Origin: Ulva prolifera
Lineage: Eukaryota > Chlorophyta > Ulvophyceae > Ulvales > Ulvaceae
Direction of reading: 5' to 3'
Assembly (NCBI GenBank): GCA_023078555.1
Contig: CM041196.1
Span: 11,550,985-11,614,984 of the forward strand
Length of the DNA: 64,000 nt
The notes below the pieces were generated by a model that ran no database searches, was not told where the DNA came from, and was given only the letters and a program-made list of their open reading frames with translations. Positions 31,913-42,200 of the stretch are shown here, in pieces (within the stretch, counting starts at the first letter, position 1; each line of letters starts with the position of its first letter). The translations under genes were made by a program, and so were the position numbers.

Positions 31913-34492
31913 ATGTCCGTGAGCGGCACGCCACGTGCATCATGTCTACATAGATGTGCAGATGGCTCTGCATCGTTCAGGAGGAGAGGGCGCGCTCCAG
32001 CTGCCGTCAAAGCCGACGTGCCAGAATGGGTGGCGAAAGGCATGAAGAAACAACGCAGACAGAAGAAGTCGCGGCCGGAGCCTGCGCCGGCACCACCTCC
32101 GACTCAACCTCAGCAAAGCCTGCAAACAGAATCCCGACCAGTCGGCGCCGAGCAAATGGTGCAGTTTGAACGAGATGGGCATGTGACCATCAGGAGCCTG
32201 GTAGAACCAGCCGCGATCGAGTCCCTGCAGCAAGCTGCGAAACAAATCATCACTCGCGGCGAGCTCGAGGCATTGCGACACAGGTATGAAGCTCCGTGGC
32301 ATGCTTCTATGGCCCCCTGGCTGGGCATTGTCACTGTCCCATGATCACTGTCCATCACGAGACTGCATCCAATGCTCTGCTGTCACAGTCTGCCCTCTGC
32401 ACGCCCTGCCCAACGTCCTATATGAGTCATCAACACCCGAGACGCCAGCAATCCATGTTCAGCTGCTGTCCATACTAGCCTTTCAGTGTTTGCTGTGGAG
32501 AGCAGTGTTGGGTTGCTTTGCAGCATTTCCGGAGCTGCCACCCAGAAATTAGTCCTGAATATTCGGAATTGTTACATATGATCGGGCCCGACGACCCAAC
32601 ACTGGTGCAGAGTGCGGGTCCTCTGCCCGTCCATCAACCCAGACACCGTCGACAATGTCGACACTGCCATGTCCGTGCTCGAGGACTACGGCAGCGAGCC
32701 CGTGGGGTTTCTGCAGTTCTTCAACTCGTGGAAGAAGAACGCTGACGTCCGACAGTTCCTGAGCACCTCCGGGCTGCCCGAAGCAGCTGCGGCGCTGCTG
32801 GGCTGCAAGCAAGTCAGATTGTACCAGGTATGTTAGACACCATGTTCGCGACTGTTGTGCTTCCATCCTGTTGTTTGCTTGCCTCGCCTCTCACAGACTC
32901 CGCACACTTGCTTTGTTGCAATTCCAGTCTGCAGGGGGCCTGTTTTTGAGTCTGCATCGGCCTCACCAAGCATTGACATGGGGGCAGTGGTGGTCAACTT
33001 TTTATACTAAACAGGCAGGTCACACACCACTGATGCCATCATGTGCATGGGATGCAGTACGACTGTTCCTCCGGCTCCGATCTCTTCTCATGCTCTCCGA
33101 TTGTGGCACATGTGGCATAATTTGCGGCAGCGCATTGTCATGCACACCACATCCTGTCGGCCATTCAGCCAGGCTGGCCTTTCTGCAGCCACATGATACA
33201 TCCCAGGCACTCCAGCTCCAAGCTCGTGGGCGGTAGATGTGTCCACACTTCTCCCCAACTGTGGTTTCCATGCATGCACAGCTGCATGCATGCATGCGTA
33301 CGGAGCCGCCAAGCTGGAGACACGCCCAAACCACTCGGGCCACCGTACGAATCGTCCCCACCACTCACCTCCCGCTGTTCCCGCAACACTGAGCGGGGTT
33401 TGCACGTGGTTTACCCCGTTGCCATGTGTGGTCCTGGATACCGGAGTTGTCAATGTCACAAGATGATCCAGCTCGATAACACCAGACTCACTGTGGCAAG
33501 CCAGTGGTACAGAGGCCATATCACTGGATTGCCACATCTACTTCGCTTTGCAACGTCTCTCCACACCTCCCCCTGCAGACTGCAGCTGTCTCCAGCGCCA
33601 CCTGTGAAGCCACCGCGGCACACATCTGCAGACAGTTGAGCCCCCCACACCACCCCGCCACCTTCCCCCCCGACCTCGGCAGTGCGTGGCCATGCGATCC
33701 AAACTTTCACCCCCCCCCCCAAAACCCGGAAATTGCCAGGTCTAATTTTCAGGTCGCCGCCCCAATAATTCGCATGTGCGCTGCAGGACTGCATTTTCCT
33801 CAAGCGGCCGGGCATGTACGAGACGAACTGGCACAGCGACGTCCGCCTCACGCCTCTAGACACCAACGACTTCCTGACCTTCTGGATCCCGCTGCGGCCC
33901 GTCGCGGCCAAGGGCGACTCGGCGCTGGAGTTTGCGCAGCGGTCTCACCGCGACATGGCCGCGCTCTTCTGGCGCGACCCCGGGGAGCTCGACTTCAGCG
34001 TGCGGAACTACCGCCTGCGCAACACCGGTGCGCCCCCGCCCCATGCATCTGGTCACCTTGGCCACGTCAGTGGTTGAGTGCAGGCGACCTGGAGCTGGGG
34101 GCTTGTCACAGCCCATGCATCTGGTCACCTAAGCCACTTTTGTTTCCGTATGGTGTTGCTATGTCTCCAGGCACCTGTATGTGTGCACGTACATACCTAC
34201 ATAGTTCTGTGATTTGTGTGCAGGGGACCTGGAGCTGGGGGACGTGAGCGTGCACCACGGCTGGACGCTGCACAACGCTCCGGGGCAGGCGCCGGGCAGC
34301 GAGGAGCGCGCGGCCTTCTCCGTCAGCTTCTTCGCCGACGGGGCGCGGCTGCTGGACTGGAAGAAGGACAAGACGCTGCGGAAGGAGCTGCAGGACTTTG
34401 AGGACTACGAGAGCTATGAGGCGTGGCATAAGGACTTGCAGCCGGGGGGCTACGCTCGGCACGCGGACCTGCCCGTCCTGCCCGAGGCGTAG
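31913..34492 (+). CDS. PhyH-family Fe(II)/2-oxoglutarate dioxygenase
   Basis: The four exons are 31913-32283, 32611-32827, 33787-34027 and 34224-34492, with phases 2, 0 and 1 matched; the product is 365 aa. The N-terminal 55 residues (MSVSGTPRASCLHR...RRRGRAP) are Ser/Arg/Ala-rich and basic, resembling an organelle transit peptide. The family region begins EQMVQFERDGHVTIRSLV. The iron ligands are visible as the HxD of NWHSDV and the distal His in VHHGWTLHNAPG, with an Arg for 2-oxoglutarate in the ERAAFSVSF segment. Such enzymes hydroxylate small molecules or lipids; the substrate is unknown. The acceptor of intron 1 lies next to an introner-like element. The ATG at 31913 is the first in frame. 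Confidence 0.9.
32503..32604 (+). mobile_element. Introner-like element, copy I1 (type copy)
   Basis: This 102-bp element has perfect 11-bp terminal inverted repeats, CAGTGTTGGGT and ACCCAACACTG. It is flanked by GTGGAGAG (32495-32502) and GTGCAGAG (32605-32612), a 7/8 match consistent with an 8-bp target duplication. The AG of the right flank (GTGCAG, ending 32610) is the 3' splice site for exon 2 of the PhyH-family gene. Confidence 0.8.
33395..33470 (+). repeat. Dispersed repeat R1, copy E (decayed)
   Basis: It keeps GTTTACCCCGTTGCCATGTG, GGTCCTGGATACCGGAGTTG and TCAATGTCAC in R1 order, inside intron 2 of the PhyH-family gene. The AT-rich end is lost. Confidence 0.55.
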
Positions 34493-35282
34493 CGTGAGCT
34501 AGGCATATCCTGATAAATACTAGCCGACTCAAGTTGCATTAACTAGATTTAGTCGGGTATATTGTGGTCGGGATTTGCCCGAGGAAAAGCTGGGAACATC
34601 CCGATAAACACTAGTCAAGTCTAGTTGCACTAACTGTATTTGCTCGGGTATATTGTGGTCGGGATCTGCCCATTCTGCTGGAGGATAAGCTAGGCATATG
34701 TCGATAGATACTGGTGTGAAGCTGAGTGGATTTCAATTGGATTCACCGAGGCATGTTCTGGTCGGACGTCGACTAGTAGTAAGATATGATGCTAGTTGTT
34801 CTTGAGCACTATTGTGGGGAGTCAGAAACGGCAGTCTGTTGTCAGCGAGTACATATCTGCATGCTTTGTGATTGACTGTGGTACATCTGGGGTGCGGCGC
34901 TGCTCCAGGCCGGCTCAAGATGGTTAAGTGGCTTAAAGGACCGTGCACCGCCAGGACGTCGCATGCGGACGTGCAGGCAGGGGCGTATGCTAGGCGATGA
35001 GGCTTGCTGATCCTGGTCACGCAGGCGTGGGCTCGAGTTCAACGCGTTGTATGAATGGTAATGCATGGCGTCAGGCAGCACAATTTGCCCCCGCTGCCGC
35101 CTTGTTCCCAGATTCCTCCTTTTCCTTAGCTACAAATCCCGATTTCTACATCTATATTGTGATCTGCCTTGGAACAACATCTCTCGTCGCGAAAGTGTGT
35201 CCATCGAATTGGAAGTGCGCTCGCAGTTCGACAGCCTGACCACGCGTGTCACACAGCCTCTCAAGGTCGATCATCTAGCAAT
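34493..35282. other. Intergenic region with tandem repeat
   Basis: It follows the PhyH-family stop and ends at the DUF1499 start. The first 220 bp is a tandem repeat listed separately; the rest shows no gene. Confidence 0.5.
34497..34715. repeat. Tandem repeat of about 91-100 bp, two and a third units
   Basis: Units start at 34497, 34588 and 34688. They share AGCT..GG.A.AT.C.GATA, the CTAGTTGCA(C/T)TAACT block and TCGGGTATATTGTGGTCGGG. The array begins 5 bp after the PhyH-family stop codon, so the 3' UTR is probably made of it. Confidence 0.85.
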
Positions 35283-37139
35283 ATGGCGCCTGTCACCTTT
35301 TGTAGTCCAATGATGCGCCGAGCGGCCGCTCCGGCTCGCCTTACAACTGTGGCAGCGGAAAGATCCCGGAGGTCTGACCCCTGCACGCTTGCGACGGAAT
35401 TGGGGGCCATGCTGTGTCGGCATCACAGCCAAGCTAGCGAGACTTGGATTGTATGCTACTGCAGTGGTTTGTGATGACGTCGCGCGGTGCTGCAGGGAGT
35501 TTGTGCTGAACAGCGTCAACATGGCTGTGCTCGGGGCGATGTTCACCTTTGGCGCAACGCCCAGGCCCGACAACGTCGGCCTGAAGGACTATGGTGGTGG
35601 TGCCAAGCAGCTGAACTTGTGCCCGAGCTCCCCGAACTGCATCTCAACTGGTGTGTCCGTTTGAACTGCCGCTGGCCTCAGTGCAACTTTGACCATCCTG
35701 TGGCTCATGTGGCGCAGCTCGCGAGCTTGACCACGGCGCCCATACTGTGCATTGCACGTCGCACGATCACAGTGTCGCACAATGGTGCGGTTACATATCA
35801 CGTATCGGTTCATCGCATGGGCCGAATTGGCGCACATTGAGGACGCGCTGCAGCTTTTCCCCCACCGCTCCTCAGTTTCTCATCAATGCGAGTAAAACAC
35901 CCATGAAGCATTCACAGATTAAACATGTATTTGTTCTGATCCCTTTTCTGCCGACTTGCTTGGCCATGGCCGCTAAAGGGACAAAGGATTGACTGAATAT
36001 TCTGTCTCATGGTGCATGACAGCCTTCCGGGAGGAGAGGCACCTTGCCCATACGAAGTTGTCTTGAACTCACGTCAAAATTAGCTTCACGGAGAATAGTG
36101 TTTATGTGGGCAGCGTACAGTCCTGATCTCGCCCCTACCTGTAAAACAACAGCTGCTGACAGAATTCACGTATCCATGCCGATGCTCACCTATCAGCGGG
36201 ATGACAAATCTGAACTTACGATACATTACTTTTTTGTACTGCCTGCGTTTGCTCATGGCCTAGTCGAGACTGTGCCCGTCAGAAGAATGCACGTCGATCA
36301 TCTGACTCATGCTTGCAGCTGAGGAGCTCAACGATGCGACTCACTATGTGCCTCCCTGGACATACAACCCCGAGGAAGGCCGTGGCCGCAAGGGCCCAGT
36401 GTCCCAGGCCCAGGCTATGGAGGAGCTGGTGAGCGTGGTCAAGGACCTGAAGCCCGACAAGTTCACGCCCACAATCATCACCCAGAACGATGACTACCTC
36501 TACGTTGAGTACCAGAGCCCGACCTTTGGCTTCATCGACGACGTGGAGTTCTGGTTCCCGAAGGACAGGTGCTGCCACCCCTGCTGTTGCCACACCTTCT
36601 GCCGCCGTGTGATTTTGCAATATCCACATGCGTCTGTTCACATAGCACTCTCAGGGAAACCTCTGATGGCATCGTGCCGTTTGCAAGGCACCATTGCCTG
36701 AGCCGCTGCAGCACGTGTTCGTCACTAGATGCAACCCGCACCGTCACAGAAAGCGTCGCCCAGTTGCCCATGGGGCGCAGCTTCGTTGGTGTTGGCTGAG
36801 CATTCCTGGTTTCTGGAACTGCGTGATGACAATGGAATCCCTGGCACAAGCACTCCTGCGCCCGATGCCTTCCACAGCATTCTTGCAACACCAAGGGTGT
36901 CACAGCGAGATGTGGTGGACGTCCGAAGGAATCCAAATGCAGCAGTCAAAGCGCCAGGGCGAGGTAGGTGTTTGCCCAGCACCTACTGTGACAGGCGCCC
37001 ATGATGCTGCAGGAAGGACATGGTGGAGTATCGGTCCGCTTCACGGATAGGTGAGTCAGATGGCGACATCAACCGTAAGCGCATCAGGGCGATCCGCCAG
37101 GAGCTGCAGAAGAAGGGCTGGCAGTCCATTGGCTTCTAG
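35283..37139 (+). CDS. DUF1499 protein, probable thylakoid-lumen Tat substrate
   Basis: The four exons are 35283-35371, 35496-35650, 36319-36568 and 37013-37139, in phase, giving 206 aa. The DUF1499 pattern is clear: LCPSSPNCIST near the start of the domain, YLYVEYQSPTFGFIDDVEFWF, then VEYRSASRIGESDGDINRKRI. The function of the family is unknown. The leader is bipartite: a basic Ala/Arg-rich plastid transit region (residues 1-28), then twin arginines at 29-30 (SRREFVLN) followed by a hydrophobic stretch (VNMAVLGAMFTFGA). This is the form of a Tat signal for import across the thylakoid. The twin-arginine codon pair is created by splicing of exons 1 and 2. Neighbouring genes on the same strand are not obviously related in function. 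Confidence 0.9.
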
Positions 37140-37882
37140 GTGCAGTGCTGCAGACGCACTGCACGTGCTGCATGTCTTCCCAGAGGCCACCAATCAGCCA
37201 AGGGCATAGGACACTTTGTGGCGGAACTGTGAACGTCGAAGCCCGTTGGTCGACTGTGCCATGGCCCATGGCTGTATCTAGAATGAGTGCTGTTTTAGGG
37301 GCACCTGAGCAAGGGTGCTGCCCCCAGGTCTGCAGCACCTTCGGGGACTGTGTTGTAAAGAGACCTGCGCTGCTGCTTTGCCCTGGGTTGTCGCCATGAG
37401 CGACCAGACCTCAGTGGCAATCCGCATGACAGCAATTTCTGGCCGCCGGAGGGCTTAAGCCTGTATTGGCATCAATGTGTTTCCTGCTCGTCCACAAAAT
37501 CGTCTCCTTCTGTACTGGAATGACTGTGCAGTTTGGTGTTCGCCTATTGCATGCCTGGTCTCTGGACATACCGCCCTATTCGTATGAGACATGTAGCGGA
37601 ACAAATCTGTCCGATTCTGTGTTGATTCGTACATCACGGTGCTGAAGACTACTCCACGTCAATTTCTTGAGGTGTTTCTGCTCAAGTCGCCGTCGTGGTG
37701 TGGGCTGCTTGCAACCAATGCATAGAACAATGGCTTGCAATGACATGGTGGACGATACTGTATCACATAGGAAACGATCCAAGAACTTCAAAATTCGTCG
37801 ATTGACTCCTCCAGGAGCTCATAGAATTTCGAAGTGGGTAATGTAGACGCTTGATGCTGTGCTGTATTCCCAAACGTCACAG
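37140..37882. other. Intergenic region
   Basis: This lies between two plus-strand genes, with nothing recognisable. It contains the DUF1499 3' UTR (a TGTAA at about 37350 could be a green-algal-type polyadenylation signal) and the promoter of the next gene. Confidence 0.45.
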
Positions 37883-38386
37883 ATGCTGACTCTCACCAGA
37901 ATCCTGCAGTCTTCGTCTGTCACGGCAAGGGCAGCACTTCCCTTCAGGCTTCAGACAAAAAGCAGAGTGAATCGTTGCTTTGCCGAACGCGCCGGCCTAA
38001 ACGTGAAACTCTTCAGCGCCCAGGATTGTCCTCTGTGCGATGGTTTAAAGGACAAACTCGAAGCCCTGCGACAACGATCACAATTTCAGCAAGATTTCTG
38101 GACAGGGTTGAGTATAGAGGTAGATGTTTACCACTGACTGCTCCCGCTGTGCCGCGTATGACTCCACGACGGCGACTCAGGCAGCAATCGTGCCCTGAGC
38201 TGCAATGCGATGCAGGTTATTGACGTCGACGAGGATGAAGCCCTGCGAGAAAAGTACAGGATGAAAGTTCCTGTGCTCGCATACGAGAGGGATGGACAGT
38301 GGACAGAACTCCCCTTCCAATCGCCAAGACTGCATGCCGACGCTCTGGGGAAGCGCTTGGAGAAGATTATCACGGAAGATGCATAG
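37883..38386 (+). CDS. Glutaredoxin-like protein (DUF836)
   Basis: Two exons, 37883-38119 and 38216-38386, are joined in phase 0 across a 96-bp intron, giving 135 aa. The thioredoxin fold is seen as VKLFSAQDCPLCDGLKDKLEAL with a CPLC motif, then VIDVDEDEALREKYRMKVPVL with the cis-Pro, then the last helix (HADALGKRLEKIIT). DUF836 proteins are small thioredoxin-like proteins whose role is poorly known. The 50 residues before the domain (MLTLTRILQSSSVTARAALP) are Ser/Arg-rich without acidic residues at the start, suggesting plastid or mitochondrial import. The start is the first ATG in this frame. A TGTAA lies about 65 bp beyond the stop. Confidence 0.88.
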
Positions 38387-39268
38387 ACGATGTTCCACCG
38401 CCGCACCCCAAACACATACTTACCATGTGTTAGTGACACTTTATATCAATGTAAAATGACTACTGCCCGGTGACCAATGCCTACAGGCTCTGGGTTGATC
38501 ACATGACCAATGTCAACGGGCCACAGGTCCCTTCTACACGGATCCTGTGGGCCAGCCGCGTTCCCGAACAATCATCTGTCCATAAGCTAGAGCTTCAAAA
38601 GCTCCTCCTACGAGATCTCGCTCAAACAGGTACCCCTACGACGAGACTGGCAGCTGTCAGAGTGGACCTGCACATACTCTGCGAGCATTGTACACCAGCA
38701 ACACGGCCCCCCGTGTAGGCTCTGCCACTGCCCTCGTCTCGTGGCCTATCCCGGGCGAATTCATCATGCCCATCTACAACTATCCGCGAACACCGCTGCA
38801 TCGCAGCCCTCGATCCTAGAAAGCAAGCACCCATCTGCATCGGCAAGGCCTGCCACACCAGTAGCGAAAATCAAAACCTCTGTTACGACAGAACACTCCA
38901 GCAAGAACTTAAATATGTACAAGAATACCAATTGGGCCGTTTGGACCCTCCATCGCCCCGCAGGCGGGAGCCACGGCAGCACAGCTCCTCAGGCCGCTGT
39001 GCAGCAAGGCTGCTATCAGCCAGCCATCATCACACAGCCGACCTTCCACCCCAACAATCTGAAATGGCCGCGGACTGGACGACCATGCAGCATAGTCCAG
39101 GTTCAGACAGACTCGCTTGACACCGGAGCCGGCGCCCAGGCATCACCATCCCTGCGGTAGCCTGGGGCCCACGAGTGGGGGCATACGCACAAGATTGGCG
39201 CAGGAGAGGCACATGGGACGCCATAGACGGCCTTCTCCGCCCACTCCATGGGCCGGGTTCCGGCTCGA
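38387..39268. other. Convergent intergenic region
   Basis: Two 3' ends face each other (DUF836 gene and kinesin). No gene or structured repeat was seen. Confidence 0.45.
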
Positions 39269-42200
39269 TTACGACCATGCGGGCCGCCGCTGCGACACCG
39301 AGCGGCTGCGGTCAGCAGCAGCCGCGCTGCGCACAGCGCGCTCCGCGACGGACACGCGGCCGGTGCGGGCGCCCGCCGCGCGGGCGGGGGCCCCCCCGCC
39401 GCTGCTGCCGGAGCCGACGCTGGAGGCGCTGCTGGCCGCGGCGCGCCGCGGCGCGGGCGCGGCGTCGCCCGCGGCTGCGTGGCGGCTGCCGCCGGCGCCG
39501 GGGGGTGCGCCGGGGCGGCGGGCGAGGCTGACTCGGCGGAGGTACTGCTCCCGTAGAATGTCCACCCCGGGGTGGCTCTTCTCCTGCACGCCAGCAGACG
39601 GGTGTGCTGCTGTGTTCGAGATGTTGAGTGTTGGTAGTGTGTAGGTGCCTGCTGCGATCACGAACCACAACTTCGCAGGCTGGAGTGACAGACCTGTGAC
39701 CACCATGATGCTGCAAATACGTGAACAGGTGAGAGGGGGTGAGCGGATGGTCGGCCCTGACCTGAGGATTCTTTTGTCAGGTGGGTTTGTGCTACGTGGA
39801 CCGTTGGGCTGAGTGTGCTGAATCATATGCAATTCGCGTTGATTGCTATACAGGGAGCTACCACAGCATGTAAGTTGTCCTGACGCACTGGACCGTAACA
39901 GGACAGATCTCAACCGGCAGAACAGTGGATGGCAGCAGCTACTGGCAGTCGATGTGCAGATGCGAGGAAGCTCACCGAGTCCGCATCGCCATCTGCCTCA
40001 TCAACGTCTCGGCGGTTGCTCCCCGACTCAGACTCGGCGTCACGTGAGTAAGACCCCGGCTCGCAAGAAGCGGCTGCCGTCCGCCGCTGCGGCGCCATGC
40101 TCACCCGCCGGCCGGGGCCCACGCCGCCGGTCGGACGGTCCCGTACTGCAGGGGCGGCGATAGACATCCTCCGAGAGCCGTCGCCGGCGCTGCCGAGACG
40201 GGGCGCCGCAGAGACGGCATCACGGCGTGATCCACCACGGCCGACCGCCAGCGACGTCCGCCGCGAGCCGCTGCTGGAGTCCTCTGGCTGCTGCGACGCA
40301 GCTGGGGCGAGGGAGCCGCGGCGGGTGGCGCCGGCGGCGGAGGCCGCGCGGGCTGGAGCGCCGGCAGCGGGAGCGATTGATGCACGGCGTGCGGTTCCGG
40401 TGCCGACGGAGGAGTGCTTGACGGCGTCAAGCCGGGCCGCGACTGCTGTGGCGCCGGCGGCGCGGCGCGCTGCGCCGGTGCCGTACGATGCGCTGCGGAC
40501 CGGCCCGGCGGCCGGCGCAAAGGACACGCGGCGGTCACGCAGTGACCCCGCCTTTGGCGGCGAGGCGCCACGGGTGGCGCTCGCGGTACGCCGGCCCGGG
40601 CCAGAGGCGTTGTCCTCGCCACGCTGCGCCGCTGCGGCGGCGCGCCGCCGCTCCGAGGCGGCCGTCGGCCTTGCCGCGCCGGCGGGCGCGGCTGCGCCGC
40701 GGCGGCCCCTCGGCGGCGACACGGTGCGCGACGTCGGCGCAGCGAGCGTTGCCCGCCGCGACTCCGGAGCCACAGCTGCCGGCCGAAGCTCCTGTGGCGC
40801 CGCGACAGACGCTCGCCGCCCGGTCGACGTGCTCCAGCGCCCCTCATCCCCTTCGTTCTCCTCCTCCGGCACTGCATCTCCCCACACCACGCCGGTCCTT
40901 GCCGACTCCACCGTCCTCAACCCGCTCTCACGTGCAACGTTCCCTCGCGGCTCTGAGACCTTCGGCTGCGGCGCAGTCTGCAGCGCAGCACGGTCGACCG
41001 GCACCGGCTTGACGACCGGCATAGCCCGTGGCAGCTCCAGCGGGCTTCCATGCACCATCTGCGCCGCGGGCATCCCCGCCGGCGGCACCGTCGCCACCGC
41101 CGCATCCTCCTCCAGCACATCTTCCCGTGGGGTCGTGCCGCGGGAGCTCTTTGTACGGTCACGCCCCCGCAGCCACGTGCGGAGCTTGCCGCTGCCATCC
41201 TCGCTCTCGCGGCGGCCCTTGATGCGGTTCCAGATGCCTGACCGCGGCGTACCATGCGCCGACTTCTGCGCCGCTCCAGCCGCCGCATCTGGTGCGGCCC
41301 CGTCGTCAGGATTCATGGCCGTGGTGTGCGTGAGTGGGGCCGTCTGCGCGCGCTCCTCCGGGATCGGGGGCGGGGACGTGACCACGGCGGTCGCGGGGCG
41401 CGACGGCGGCACAAACGTCGGCGGGTTTTGTGTCGCGACCGGGTTGTCGTTGACGAGCCACGCGTAGGAACAGGTGGGCGGGGCGATGGGGCCCGCGTGG
41501 CAGGAGAGGGGGCGGGGGGTGCTGCGGCCGGGGTGCGCGGGGGGGAGGCGCGCGCTGTGGCGGTGGCTGAGGGGCCCCGCGCTTGTGGCGTTGCTGCGGG
41601 CGGACGTCGCAGCGGACAGCGGTGCTGCATCTGTACAGCAACAGCGGCGTCAGAATCCAAAGACAATGCAAAAGTCCATCGGCACCTCGGCAGCGCAGCG
41701 CTAGAACATATCGCATTGACGCGTCCTGATGGCGGCGTTGAAGGTGTGGTCATGCATGCTAGGGAGCGCACCAGGGTCCCCGTCCTTCATCGGCACCCGC
41801 GCATTCAGCAGGTTCAGCTTCGGGATGTTCATACGGCCTGCACTCCCGCACTGCGGCTCCTCCCCCGATTCCGCCTGCTCACCCCTGGGGCTGCCGGGGG
41901 CCGCCCGCTGCACTGCCGATCTCAGACTGCCGGCACCGCCTGGAGACGTGGCACCATCCGCCGCACCGGGCCAGCGCGGCGTGCCGAGCCTGCCAAAGCT
42001 CGCGCGCCGATCACCAGACGTGGCGGGGCTGGACGAGGAGCGCAGTCCCGTGGCCGCCGACTCCCCCGAGCCGGGGGACGTCACAGTGGCTGCACGCAGC
42101 AGCTGTGCGGCATGCGGCTTCTCCGCAGGGCGAGAATCGGCGGTGAGCGGCCGGTCCAGTGCCTCTCGCGCGGCTGCGGCTGGGCTAGTGCGAGCCTGCG

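Noticed and set aside
40097..41467. 456-codon plus-strand ORF
   Set aside because: It lies exactly antisense to a GC-rich kinesin exon whose own frame continues in phase with its neighbours. The antisense frame is a by-product of GC-rich third positions.
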